From Oxytricha trifallax (taxonomy: Eukaryota > Ciliophora > Spirotrichea > Sporadotrichida > Oxytrichidae): a stretch of DNA of 64,000 nt. The notes under the pieces were generated by a model. It searched no databases and had not been told where the DNA came from. It was given only the letters and a program-made list of their open reading frames with translations. Shown here piece by piece: positions 44,733-57,702 of the stretch (the first letter of the stretch is position 1; each line of letters opens with the position of its first letter). Position numbers and translations under genes: made by a program. The stretch lies in contig ARYC01017795.1 of assembly GCA_000711775.1 (NCBI GenBank), positions 1-64,000 on the forward strand. The letters are read 5' to 3'.

Positions 44733-44874
44733 GTTAAATCGCGTAATAATCAGTAAATATACTTAAAATTCATGTAAAACCTGCGTTATCTATACTAACC
44801 CCAATAAGACCCCAACTATACCCTACAAATCAAAGCACTTATAAACCTCACTAAGGGGTTTTGGGGTTTTGAAT

Positions 44875-45374
44875 GGGGGGGAAAGTTTCCTGCACTGGTT
44901 TATGATAAAAAAAAATTTTAGGGAAGTTTCCTGCATTTTTTTTTATTTTTTAATTTTTAATATTTTTTAATTAGATTAATCTTTATAACAACTATCAACA
45001 AACTTCAGGACAAATATCATTGTTATAATTATACTTTAATTTATTAATCAATAGTCAATATCTTTCTTCAGATTTCAAAAACTCTAACATTTTTCATTGT
45101 CTCGTAAATTTTATATTGCTTTACTATAGTAATTTCAAATATTGTATCCAATTGTTAGTGAAATTCTGATTAAATTTTTCTTGTTCTAACCATGCCTATA
45201 TAATGTTAAACTATATTTTCTTGAGTTACTTCAATGATTAATATAATGCTCTTAATATTTAATTGGTCATAAAAATATTAAATTTGTTAATTTATGTAAA
45301 ATTTATTAAATTTAACATAAATATAAAAAAAAGTGCAGGAAACTTCCTCGAGTGCAGGAAACTTCCTCCCCCCC
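44875..45374. mobile_element. 500 bp G7-capped MITE abutting the TBE right end
   Basis: Left end GGGGGGGAAAGTTTCCTGCA, right end the inverse. Each end holds two tandem copies of an AAGTTTCCTGCA motif. AAT lies directly outside both ends (44872-44874 and 45375-45377), a 3-bp target duplication. The element therefore inserted precisely at the TBE flank. The core is A+T-rich and non-coding. Confidence 0.88.
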
Positions 45375-45401
45375 AATAAATCATTAGGAGTACAAAAAGA
45401 A

Positions 45402-45863
45402 ATGTTCTCCCATATTTCATAATCAATGAAGACTTATAAAGAACCCCAAAAACAGCCTATTTAGTAAATCAAATGTTTTCATACACAATAACTCTTGCCA
45501 GAGAGAGGATAAGTAAAAGTTTGGTGTTCAGGAGCAGTAGTACATCAAAGAGGTATTTACGATGTTAATTGTCATAAAGGGTTTATATTGTACATGCATT
45601 ATATGTTCTTATCTCAAATTACACCTTCCTATATTGAAATAATTGATGTGTACTTGCGATCCAGCAAATATGATGAAACTTATTCAGTAGAAAAGACTCA
45701 TAAATTCTATAAGTAGAATTTAAATGCAGACGAGATCCACTCGATCCATTAATAGCCGATTTAACTATAATATAATAAGTTTTTAGTATATTATGTTTAT
45801 TTAAATAGCAAATAAATGTTGTTACTAGAAGAATATTATTAATAAATAAGATATTAATAATGA
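45402..45863 (+). CDS. Unrecognised ORF next to the MITE
   Basis: A 154-codon frame (UAR as Gln) from MFSHISQSMKTYKEPQ to a TGA at 45861-45863. The first 110 residues have balanced composition (VKVWCSGAVVHQRGIYDVNC, SQITPSYIEIIDVYLRSSKY), while the last part is A+T-driven. It may be a germline gene fragment or a single MDS. Not recognised. Confidence 0.5.
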
Positions 45864-48800
45864 TATATACTTACAATTCATTATTAGTTCATATATTTAT
45901 GATAATTAAAGAATATATAATACTTAAAACTAGATTAAGTTCTGAATTAATTTTTAACAATCTGCTTAATCCATTAAAAATTACACTTTTATTTTAAAAA
46001 GGGGCCATAAATTATAAAAGATTACATTAGTTTTTTTAGAAATATTTACCTACCCTAATTTTTTGTTAGTACTCCTGATTACATTGCTCTAGAAGTTGTG
46101 CATGCAACAATTATTTCTTAAACGACCTAACAAGATGCCTCAATATGTGTTTTTTATGTTTTTTTTTTATAAATTTTCATATTTTGCTTCCATCATTTCC
46201 ATTCAAGATATCGGAGTCGTAGATATGTGTTCCTTATCGCCCAACATATATTAGTAATAATTAATACTTATATTTAATTTTATTTAAATTTAAAATAAAA
46301 ATTTTCATTTAACAATAATTATTAGACTTGTTTATTTATATATCTAAAAAAGTATTTATTTAAGAAACCATTGTCTTCAATTGTATAATCTAAGTTCTAA
46401 TTAATGGTATTTATTTAGTTTTCTTTCATAAATAAATTAATATATACAAATATTTTAATTTAATTTATTATTTTATTTATATATATTCCCCTAGTTATAG
46501 TCGTATTATTTGATAATTATTTTTAATGGTAAAATGTGATGCAATAGTCATGAATATAAAATTAATTCTGATAGAATAAAAAGACTTTTCTAAGGTATTT
46601 ACTTGAGAATCTTATATCCCCATATAATAAATCAAAAGTAGACTTCCTAAAGTCCACACTCATTAGTAGAATAATGAAAAATTATTACAAATTCTAGGGT
46701 GTTGATAATGAGTGTTTGGTTCTTTTGTTTTGGGAGCTTCAATGCTCATACTTGGTTTCGATGAAATTAAAAATATATTATTGATAACTGTAGCTACTTC
46801 TAATAATTTTTGAAGATCTTGAACAATTACTTTCCTGCTCTTTTTATTATGGGAAGCCGGACTTATTTAGGGTAAACTTAATATACTGCTATATAACGAA
46901 AATTTGTCTAGGAGCTTCTCTTTGCAACATCTAGCTTTACCCTCTTTGTCTCAATTGCAGTAAATTGCCTATCCTTAGCAGCATTAGACATTTATATAGA
47001 TATTTTAGCATATTTAGTGAATAAAACCAAGTTACTTACTCTATATAGATGTAACTTACTAATTAAATATTAATCTTATAATTTTTATTTTAATTTAGCT
47101 GTATATTATAATATTAATTAGAACAATATTGATATTTGATTTAATGTTCTTTTATTGAGATAATCTTTAATTACTATACATATACTATACTATTCAAAAT
47201 ATATCACAAATAATAGAAGTAATAGAAAATATATATCTGCTTTTCTTATGATTGTTATTAAAAAGATAAATTGGCTTCATTTATTTATAAATTGAATATA
47301 CTTATGTTTTTCATGAATATCGTATATTATCAGTTTGATAGTCACTTATTCATATTTCAGTTAATTAATTATATTTATGAATATTACTAGCACGTAGCGG
47401 TAAAACATTTTAATCTACATAAATCAATGATTAAAATTCTTGATTCAAAAATATAACAAATTTTGCATAAATTATATCTCATTGCTTTATTTAATTGTAA
47501 AATTTAAGTTCAAAATATATTAAGCAAATGTTCAATTAACCATAATCATAAAATTTATAAATGAATGAAGATAAGAATTATTTTGAATTTAAAAAACACT
47601 GTGAAAATAATGATTAAATTTAAACATTAATGCATATATTTAATTAAAAATAAAGAATTAAACTCTTTCGACATCTTGAAATTTTAATTTAAAGTGAAAA
47701 TTAACTAACCTGTGAGGTAAGATCATTCTTAAAAAGCAAGAAATTGAACTATAATAAATATATAATAAGATAAAATAATTACTAGTGAAATAACTATTTC
47801 TCTATATATAATTAAACTATCAAAATATGCAATTACTTTATTATTTTAGGCATTATTTTTTTATTTTTAAGATTTATGCCTTCATAATTTATTGAAATTA
47901 CAATTGATAATATGAGATTTAAAAGTAAATTTTATAAGTATTATCTTAAACCAAATGGTGCTTCCCCTTCAGCATGTAATTTTCTTGAAAATCAATCAAT
48001 CAAGCTGTATCATTGATATTCTTCTCATTCACATTCTGATGATGAATTATGTTATAATCTATGAGATAATTCAAAAGATTTGGTATTAAATATCAACATA
48101 CATATAAGGATATTTCACATTAATAATTGGCAATAGCTGAATACATTTGATTAGAACATTAAATATTATAAAGTTACAAATAATCAATGAAATATCATCG
48201 TTAATTTTAATTACCTCATCCAATTAAGAAAGCATTAAGAAGCTGACCTCTAGAATAATAATTTAAATTTACATAATAATTTTATTGATAACGCTCGTAC
48301 GAATTTTTAACTATTAATTAAAAGGTATCATATAATTTGTTGCATAATTTACAATTTTAAATAACTTAAAATAAGAAAATAAAGTCACAAATAAAATGAA
48401 AAAATGTAGTTATTACTCATTTAAAATGGCTTAAAGGTCACTATATATTAATTACAGTAATACTAGCATATCTAATTATGAATTCTTTCTCATTACATTG
48501 AATGTTAATATAAAGGTTAGCATCTTTAGAAACTAATTAATTGCAATTTGAGAAATTTGAAAAGGTATTACTAGCAACGAGTCGTTTATAAATAAATTAA
48601 TATTTGAATTGGCATTTAATATTTAGATTCATTCTCTGCATGGCTTGAAGTATTCAATCAAAGAAAAACTATAACATTAAAACTTCTTGCAAAAATTTAT
48701 GATTTAAGCAGCTTTATTTCTAATCAAATAACTTAAAAAAGTCTAAGATAAATCCCTAATCAATCTTTAATGTTTACTAACTACTAGTAAAATACTGCAT

Positions 48801-49666
48801 TCAACATACTAAAGATAGAAAATAAGTAACAACTAGATGCAGTAAATTAACTATAAAAGCTTTTAATGATTAATAATAATATTTAGTTAAGAACGGGATT
48901 TTAAGTTATTTAAGAAGCTTATAAAAATACTTAATTTTATAATTATGCAACCTATTAACATAAGAATTGTTTCCAACGATATTTTGTATTTCAATTAGTT
49001 TTATTCTCCATAATATTCTTTCATTTTTATTTAGTTCCTCACAGACATTGCCTTATAAGATTATCAAAATTTGTCTATCATTAACTGAACAGCATAATTG
49101 AAATTAATTTGAAATAAAAATCGCCATTTATAGAGTGAGAAAAGTTAATCTCCCTTAATTTATCGTAAATTTTAATTAAAATAGCATTAAAGCCATTAAA
49201 CTTATTTCAAACAACTCTTTTTATACTATTATTTGATAAGTCTGCGAAATCTCAAATTTAATGATGTAAATATAGAAAAATTAAAACAAATCAATAAAGA
49301 TTTTAAGTGAAAATATACAAGAGTTTTTAATTTGAGAGATTAAAATATGATAAGTAAATAGCTTGCAAAGTTGGAGCTATTAATAATGAATAAATAGTCG
49401 AAAACAAAAGTAGTAAAATAAGGGTTACCAAATTTATTATTTAATAAGTAAGTATTTTTTTAATCAATTTTTCTTTATTGTTTGTTAAATTTTAATTAAT
49501 AACAAAGTTTGAAAAAATATAAAATAGTTTGTATTAAAATGTAAATTTCCGAAAGATGATAATAATACTATTAGCTCAGCAAATAATCTCTAATAAAAAT
49601 ATTCTATCAACCTCAGGTCCTCGGAGGCCCCCTGAAAATGATATACAAAATAAGTTTATATAAGGG
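45864..49666. other. 3.8 kb AT-rich tract, no gene seen
   Basis: A+T close to 80% throughout, with no coding-like stretch that I can support on either strand. A short G+C-richer spot at 49615-49635 (CAGGTCCTCGGAGGCCCCCT) lies at its right edge. Probably eliminated DNA or transposon relics too old to see. Confidence 0.6.
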
Positions 49667-51107
49667 TCAAGCCCTTAAAATTAACTTAATAAATATCAGT
49701 TCACTCTCAATCGACTTTCTCTTTGTCTAGTCTTCAAATTTTTTCCATTGTTTGTGTATCAAAGACTTAAGTTATTATTTTTATTCCTCAACCTATTCGT
49801 CATGTAATTGGATTTGAAATTGATAAATTTCTTAGTTTCTTATTTTGATTGTTTGAATAGCCTACTCAACTTACTGACTAGTCCTTAACCTTTTTATTAA
49901 CCAGTTACTTAATAGTCTCTGAATATTTATCGTATCTTTGACTGTTACAGTAAAGACATCTTTTCTACCAACGTTATTATATTCTTTGCTATCTTTTTTG
50001 AATAACATCCATCTCAATAAACTTATCATTTGTTGGTTCCTCTAGTATGTGTAATATTTAGAGCTAGTTAACAGAAAGAGAAAATCAGTCGTATGATATC
50101 TAACAAACTATGGTATATATTCTTCAAAGTCAAAAATCTGATCAGGTGAGAGGTCAGATCTTGAAAGTATACCGATCTATGACTTGTAATTAATGTCTTA
50201 ACTCATAGTGAGCTGAAAGGTGCCTTCACTCCCTAGTAAAATTGCAAGGTCGTAAAGTTCATCCTCCTCCTATTCAATTGATTTATGTTATAGTAGCATT
50301 TCTTTAGCTTCTAATGTGGTTAAGGGTTAATTAATTCTTATGAGTTCTTTATGATATCTCATGATTATATTATTACAATCATTAAGGGGGGACTAGAAAT
50401 AATTTCCATAGAAATTTATTTAGGATGAGAGAATCTTATCTCATTTTTGAATTCAACCTTCAAACCCAGCGTTCCAGAGAAGGGGTTTTGGTTAGCTGGT
50501 GTCAGGGTTTTTTAGGATTCCTTCAAATTTTTTTAAATATCTTCGGCTAGAGTAAAATTTCTAATTTATTGAGTGAGGTCAAGTTACTCTATTTTAAGTA
50601 TCTATTAAAAAAACTTTAGTTTGTTGACCTATCTTAGGTCATAGTAAACTTTCTATTTAGGCATTAACTTATTGAAACCTATTTAGGTATATAGTTTAGA
50701 TATATTAGTCGCTTAAGTTTTTTAAATCCACTTGCAGAAAGAATTGTTTGTGGATTTCTTCTTCCTCGTCAAATTCCTGTTATGTTATATCATAGTCAAT
50801 TTCATATTAGTCAAGCAAGTCTAATGATGAAAAATTATCATCATAGCTTTCATCTAGAGATTAGTTAGATGTCATCAGGATATTATTATCGATGGAATTG
50901 ATTTATTAATTAGTAAATCGGAGTTATTTCCTTTCGTCACTCTTTCTCCGAAAAGACGATGAAACTTCAGTCCTGCAATTATTGTTGGAGTTTTTACATT
51001 GGAGGTGTGAATAATCCTACTCTGGTATATAGATGCTTGAGTTGGGAATTAATAACTATTCCATCGCCAGTTGCCTCTTTGAATTTTTGTTCTATTTGAC
51101 TAAACAT
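49667..51107 (-). CDS. Unrecognised minus-strand gene, isolated
   Basis: Starts MFSQIEQKFKEATGDGIVIN at the ATG at 51107-51105. Coding character is clear in several frame-shifted blocks: an acidic, Asn/Ser-rich part (DESYDDNFSSLDLLDQYEID), EFDEEEEIHKQFFLQVDLKN, and a roughly 200-codon TGA-free C-terminal part with ELYDLAILLGSEGTFQLTMS and a Gln-rich helix before the TGA at 49667-49669. At least two introns or IESs are needed. It is flanked by kilobases of A+T-rich DNA. Function unknown; it could be germline-limited. Confidence 0.6.
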
Positions 51108-52677
51108 ATCTAAAAAGTTGTGGCAGGATCACACGCTAAACTTTTTTATTTAATAATTAATAAATGAGAATATTTAATTGTGACGTTGATTTAATTTAAA
51201 AATATAGATGCTTTATTAATTATATTATAAATTGTATATAAATATATATATTTATTTTTATAAATCATTTCAAATTATTGAATGTTATATATTTATAGCA
51301 AATTATAATTTAATTGTAATAATTCATTGAATCATTCCATAATTTATAAATAGAGAAATCATTAATCAATCAAACATAAATAAATTAAGTCTTATGATTA
51401 ATTTGTTTTTAAATAAGCAAGATTTTTAATTAAAATACATAATATATGTATCACAAATATATAAGTTTCGGTTTAGTCACTCTATAGCACTCTTTTTTTC
51501 TTATGTCAGCCAATTTCAAAGTTGAATTATACAATATATTCTGCATAAAATCCATTACTCACAGTGCCCCTAATGATAACTGGATAATTAACATAAGAAT
51601 AATTAAATAAGTAAGTATCACAGAAATGAATGAAGTCTGCTATATCTCAGACTACCTGACCCTAGTAATGTGAACAACTGTAGCATGTATAAACATATCT
51701 AGCACACCTGTTTGCCATCAAGACAATTTTACTGGTCCGAAAAAAAATAAAGAAAGATAAATGTTGATAACTTTGGAAATAATTAAGTGAATCTGATTTT
51801 TACACCAACTATTAAAATTGAATAATTAAAGAATTAAAAAGTTTCTTAATAAAAGAGACCTTATTATCTCATCATTTATAATACAAAATACACTTTAAAT
51901 ATACTCTAAAACATGCCTTTAATTAAAGCAATAAAGCATGAGGACCTAATGATATATTTCATTAACTCTCATCAATAAGATAACTTTAAAAGTCTGTACT
52001 TACGACGTAAAGAGAACCACATAAATCTTTATTTAATTTTCAATAAACTACTATTTAAAGAATTAATTTTAATACTTTTAAATGGCTACCATCTAAGAAA
52101 GAAAAACACTTGCAAGATAAGGATCATTTAAAGCAATTTGAATAATTTCATTAGCAAATTAGTTAAAAGTTTTTATTAAGTAATTATAGTATTCCAATTT
52201 AAATCAGGCATGTTACATTATACATTATACTGTGGTAAAGTAAAATTATCAGAAGATTTCACTCCTAAGAGTAGAGAAGTGTTCATAAGAAAAGGAAATT
52301 TCTAAGTTTAGGCTCAACCAAACAAAGCAGTAAAATCAAAAGTAGTAGACAACTTTCACATTAATTACCTCATTTAATTTATAAACAAGAAAATATTCCA
52401 TCAAGTAGTTAGGAAATTAATAGCAAACAAGTATTTACAATTTTAAACAAAAAAAATTAGAGCTAGGATTATCTGAATAAATTAAAGGGTTATTATTTAA
52501 TCATAGATTGATTTAGTAAAATATTTGGATGGTTTTATATTTAATTTATAGTTTAATCTTTTATAATGGATTTGCTTTCCATTTTAATTAATCATTCAAA
52601 ATAAACAAATACAACTCAATAATTGTGATGGTATAATATTAGTTAGCATAATTAATTCCATCTGAATTATTTGTCAC
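51108..52677. other. AT-rich spacer with one doubtful short ORF
   Basis: Mostly A+T-rich. On the plus strand, near 51504-51675, MSANFKVELYNIFCIKSITH is open for about 56 codons and slightly G+C-richer than its surroundings, but too short to call. Nothing else is seen. Confidence 0.4.
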
Positions 52678-54701
52678 TCATTTGCTAATAATTTATTTTA
52701 TAGGAATATTTGAAATTGTTAGTCCTGCCATTTTTTGAAATTCATTCAAATTGTTGTAATTTATAAACTCTATTTCTTTAAGCCTTACTTTTGAAGAAGA
52801 TTTAATTCCAGATTAAAAAATTGATTCCACTCCTGAAACAGAATATTTTAATTGATCTTTATTGTTAAAATAAGCATGATTTTGGATATTTTTCTTGTTT
52901 GACGATTGCTTCATGTTACTTTTCTCTCCTCTTTAGTACTTATATGTCTAGACAAGGTTTTCAATTTCTAACTCATTCTTAGTTCTAAGATTTTATTATA
53001 CTTAAACTTCATAGTCTTGAAGTTCCAATTGTAAGTTATCCTAGTCCAACTATATCTTTGATTTTTACTAGATTTTATTCTTTTTATTAAATAAGTTTTT
53101 GCTAGAACCGTTCTTATAGCTGTTGATATATTTATTATTAGGGTTATCATTCTGAACTGACAAGTGACTTTAGAGGATATTTGTTAGTGATTATATGAGC
53201 ACAGTATTAAAAATATCATGAAATACTTTTTGGATTTCATTCCTCTCAACTATTGCAAAAATAATTTAACTTTTGTCTCTACTAAAGTATTTTTGCTTTT
53301 TACTGGGCTCTCTATAAGATTCAAGCTATCGATGAATATATGATTAATCTAATCTATATTTGTGAGATGGGCTTTAAATCGCAATTTCTATTTCTTAAGT
53401 TTAGTAGAAGTTACTTTAAAATCAGATATTTATAGCACATTAGATTATTCATATTGATAAAGTAGTTAATTTTAATAAAGAATTTGCTGTTTATATTTTA
53501 GCTTCCTATTCTCTAGTCTTGCTTTTTCATTGAATTGTTTTAATTTTTCTTTTATTTTAGATGAAACTTAATATTATTTCAATAAAATCTTTCAGTTTTT
53601 AAACTTTACTTTATTATTAGACAAAGAGTGAAAACTTTTTGAATTTATTTCACACATTATTTTTAATTAATTATTTTAGATCAAAATCTCATCAATTATA
53701 AATTACCATTGATAATAAATTGATAAAAAATAAATCTAGATATAAATGTCATTAGTTGATTTCTTCGAATTGGTAAAAATATATTTTAATAGGAATTAGA
53801 TAAAGTTAAATTTATCAAATTCTTAACTCAACTAGAAATAATATAATTGAATCAAAAGCATTTCTTATTTATATTTCCTGAATTCTTCTTGATTAAATAT
53901 TATGTATCATATTTCTTGGTTCTTTCTTCTATTCTTAATTGTTTAGATTATTAAATAATTTAATGATATCTTTTTTTGAGTTTTATTAGGTCCTAATGAT
54001 AAGTTATGATCCTATGTTAAAAATTATTAATTTTCAATTCTTGTATCATTTTACTTTTTAAGTATCGATTTAACTAGGTGTATATTTAATGATGCACTAA
54101 TAATGATATGCTTTTCGTCTGAGCTATCCAAAAATTAGGTAGTTTCTACATTGGACTAATCTAAAATACTGATTAGATTGTTTGGCTGTCTTTAATTATA
54201 ATTACTGATAATACTTCTACAAATATTTAAATCTTGAGATTTCAGGTTTTCACTATCCTAGCTTTAATTTCTAGGAGATTTAGAAAACTCTTTAACTCTA
54301 ATACTATTTAAGTTTACCTCACTGTTTATATAATCATCTATCATTCTTTACTCTGCATTAATTGATTGTTTCTTTCCCATTTTTAATGACCCTTCTCTGG
54401 CATAAACTAATCTTTCAGAAGCTTTTCTTCGTAATTGCTATTCTCTTTTCTCAAGGTCTTTTATAGTTTGCATTTTCTATTCCAATTCTTTTTATATTGC
54501 TTAGGTTTGATAAGTTTGAATAAACATTCTCGTCTATTGTAAATAAGATGAAAGCTGCTCATCTTCTTTTTCTCTAATGAATTAAAGCTATTGTTGTGTC
54601 TCTTGTTTATGTTATTAAATACTAGCATAATCTTATGCTTACTGTAAATAATCGGTAAATTATCATCAAAAGTCTTATGAGTTATTATAACTCTTAGCCA
54701 T
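52678..54701 (-). CDS. Coiled-coil, Gln/Asn/Ser-rich gene, unrecognised
   Basis: The start MAKSYNNSQDF (ATG at 54701) is followed after a short break by a Gln-rich coil (QETQQQLQFIREKEDEQLSS, KDLEKREQQLRRKASERLVY), then a TGA-free stretch of about 200 codons with DSSDEKHIIISASLNIHLVK, and a C-terminal part (KNELEIENLVQTYKYQRGEK ... NEFQKMAGLTISN) ending at the TGA at 52678-52680. At least two introns or IESs must be removed. Function unknown. Confidence 0.65.
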
Positions 54702-55006
54702 CCGTGAATTTTCAACTTAATGCTTGCAATGAGCAAAAGATTTTAAATTCATCTTTAATCAAGCCTTGGTTTCTTAATTGCATAAAAGCTTTCCAATAAA
54801 TTAAATATATCTTCTCTATGTGTTTATATAAAATTTTATCTTAAGTTTCTGGCATTCAGAGTAAAACGCCTTAAATACTATTAAACAAGTATAATCGAAA
54901 TATGAAAAAACAAAAATCAAAATAAAGTTAGAAGTTTCTAGCTTTCTATTAAAATTAAAGATTATAGTAGTTTATTTATTAATTACAAGCAGAGAAGAAA
55001 TTAAAA

Positions 55007-56104
55007 ATGATTTACTAAGTCTTTAATGATGCACAATAGAGAAACTAAGTGACTGGAGTATTATTTCGGAGAAAGTAGGGAGACTATGAATTGCTTGATA
55101 TTTACAGATAAGTTGTTAGACTGATCATGCTTAAGAAGAGGCCATAGATAGTTACTAAATTCAAATAGATCCTCTGTATGGAAATTGTCTCCCGTTGGTA
55201 GGAGCTTATTTTGAGGAAGTACTGTCTTATAATTGAAAAGGACAGTAATTCTTAAATAAATATTTTGACATATTGTTGGAAAGTCGGAGTAACCAGTCCA
55301 AAATTCAATCTCTATAAAAAAGAAATGATAGAGAAAATTGTTTCATATCCAAAATAAAAAGCTGCTTGCTTGGACAGACATTGTGAAGGATAGTGTCTGC
55401 ATTTAATATTGCTGATTTAGAAATCAACTTTTTCTAGTTGTGTCAATGAGAGTAAATAGTTTCGCATTTAAAAATTCAGCGAGTATTAGAACTGATGTAG
55501 AGTGAGATTTATATAGGAAGGGTAAGTTGAATTTGATTCAGACTTTGCAACTAGAATGGAAACAAAGGCTAAGGACTTCAGTTAAACGCACCAATATAAT
55601 TAAAAGATTCTCAAACGCTATAGATGAATGCAATTTTACTTACAGTGAAAACGATGGAGCACAGTATTTTTAGGGCATGCTCCTATTTTGGACTTTTAAA
55701 TGAGTTTTAATGCTATGTGCTTGTGCAATGAAGGAGTATCTAGTCACGTATTCGAAAGTTAGAGACGAGCAAATCTAGAAAAATTTGATGATCAATTAAA
55801 TGGACTAATGTTCTCAAGCTAATCGATATTTATACTTTCATTCTATACTGTTATTAGAACATAATGAGCAGCCACTGCAATTACTAAACTCGGAATCACT
55901 AATATCATAATTTTAAGACATAAGCAAAGTTTGTTACAACTACATAAGTTGAATCTAAACAGCATAAGAGGCAACAATTTGAATATGCTGAGGATAAATG
56001 ATCTAAAGAAAAAAAAGAGCAAGAATAAATAAAGACTGATTGTTCCAAACTTAATCAACCCTAGAGGTTTAGACAAAGCAAAGCTTAGCTTATACTTCAA
56101 TTGA
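55007..56104 (+). CDS. Unrecognised gene with Leu/Asn-rich C-terminus
   Basis: A 163-codon TGA-free frame starts at the ATG at 55007 (MIYQVFNDAQQRNQVTGVLF), with LDIYRQVVRLIMLKKRPQIV and CLDRHCEGQCLHL. After a break the plus strand remains coding-like (VEFDSDFATRMETKAKDF; EHNEQPLQLLNSESLISQF) and ends with a Leu/Asn pattern resembling a degenerate leucine-rich repeat (LLQLHKLNLNSIRGNNLNML) before a TGA at 56102-56104. That stop lies within a 26-bp tandem duplication. Introns or IESs between about 55480 and 55900 are unresolved. Confidence 0.5.
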
Positions 56105-56139
56105 AATAGTATTGCTTATACTTCAATTGAAATAGTATT
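56088..56139. repeat. Tandem duplication, 2 x 26 bp, spanning a stop codon
   Basis: Two exact adjacent copies of a 26-bp unit starting GCTTATACTTCAATTGAAAT (56088-56113 and 56114-56139). The first copy contains the stop codon of the plus-strand gene. Confidence 0.95.
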
Positions 56140-56842
56140 ATTGTAAATATTAGTGATAAAAAATATATTAAAATTTAAGAGAAATTTTGAAATAAGTTAA
56201 ATACATAAAACTACTAATAGATATTCAAGAGTAAAGTGGGCCCTCTTTCATACTCAACAAAAAACGGAGAGTATTTAGAGGATTTTGTGATTTTTGTAAT
56301 TTTTATCAATAATTTAACAACTGCCATTATTTTGAAATAAGTAAATATAATTAAAGAAATATTTAATAAATTATATTCTGTTTTTTGTAAATCATAAAAA
56401 ACCATAATGTTATAAGGATTTTTAGCATTTTTTCGTAGTGCTAGCAAAACTCCTCTTGCTTTTATATTTTATGTTTTAATTTGTGCATTGAACAACTTAT
56501 TTATTTAATTATCTTAAATTTTGAAATAAAACGTATTAATCACAATTATAAACTATCTACACTATTTTTAATAACTAAAATGCAAAATTTTGCTTTTATT
56601 GAGTTCTCTATGTTATTTTGGCTATTTTCAAACACGCTGTGGTGAGGTTTTTATGCTTTAAGCTTTATTTGCCCTTAGATTCGTATATCTCTTAGATGTT
56701 GTGAGCTGATCAGCTATTGATATTTTTTAGAATCAGGCATAAAAGCGGTCAGGGAGTGTTTATTCAAAAGAAAGCTCTTATTAGTAGACAAGTAATACAT
56801 AGATTTAGTTTAACTTCTTATATTCTTGATTCTATATCAGGG

Positions 56843-57505
56843 TCACTGAAGAGGCATTTAGTGTATTTTGCAATGGCTTGATTAATGCGAATATATCTTC
56901 TACTTTTTAAATTTTAAGTCTTTCACATTTAATATTGTAACCTGTTGATTTAATGATATTTCAACAATAATACAGCATTATATCCAATTCAAGACCATAA
57001 TTGTGGACTAAGCTCTAAATATCACACCACCTTCTAATGCTTACTCTGGATTAAAAACTTGAACTTATTCTAGTCTCAAAAGATTTCTCTATAGTCTATC
57101 AGTAAGCTCCAGAGGAAGAGCTTGGCATTTATCACATTTTTGTTTCATCTCTAACAAAGCTTTCATTGCACTTCAAGCATGCTGATAATTATGTATTAAG
57201 TTTTGTATCTACTGATTCAAAAACGTAAAGCCCTTTGTAGTGCACCTCTCAACCTGTCAACTATTTTAGCTATAGTATAAGATTTTAAAAAACACCGTCC
57301 TTTTATTTTCATACTTGAAAACTACTCCAATTCTTGTAACTGGATTTACTTGCTTCATCCAATAATCAAAGCTGAAATTTGATTTTGCATAGTTATGCAG
57401 AGAATTATAATTTAAATTCAAGAGTTTGAGTTGAGGAAATGCCTTATTTGACTCAATTACATGAGTAAGCGATGAATTTAATAAGCCAAGTATCCGAGAA
57501 CCCAT
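56843..57505 (-). CDS. Unrecognised gene, LRR-like N-terminus
   Basis: Starts MGSRILGLLNSSLTHVIESN at 57505 and has the leucine-rich-repeat-like FPQLKLLNLNYNSLHNYAKS. In the next frame it continues ALLEMKQKCDKCQALPLELT and LLRLEQVQVFNPEQALEGGV, and ends QMPLQ-stop at 56843-56845. A junction between about 57270 and 57180 must be an intron or IES. Not recognised. Confidence 0.5.
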
Positions 57506-57702
57506 TCAATATACAAAAGCTGCAACAACTTGATGGCCAATATTGTGAAACATAAAATTCACCATTGTCTTCTATGTTTATTATTTTTATTAATTGCTTA
57601 ATTCTTGCACATCATCAAAGACCATGATTACCATATTATAATTAAATTATTTTAATTAGTTATAGGTTTTAATATAATAATTCTTACATTTCAAGAAAAA
57701 GC

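Larger units (their letters stand above)
40777..44871. mobile_element. TBE1-type telomere-bearing transposon, 4,095 bp
   Basis: Both ends begin CAAAACCCCAAAACCCC, the telomere-like C4A4 repeat, and continue as about 78-bp inverted repeats (TTAGTGAGGTTTATAAGTGC...), with one mismatch seen. Size, inverted-repeat length and three-gene content match the known Oxytricha TBE1 elements. The flanking triplets are ATT on the left and AAT on the right; TBEs normally duplicate A-N-T, so the pair is not identical. All three genes are present but carry lesions. Confidence 0.97.

Noticed and set aside
45864..49666. Many TGA-free frames in the AT-rich tract.
   Set aside because: With one stop codon, frames of 50-100 codons arise by chance; composition is Lys/Asn/Ile/Leu/Tyr only and shows no domain pattern.
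55843..56100. Minus-strand Phe/Leu-rich frame suggesting a membrane protein.
   Set aside because: It is antisense to the Lys-rich part of a better supported plus-strand frame (KKKKSKNKQRLIVPNLINPR).
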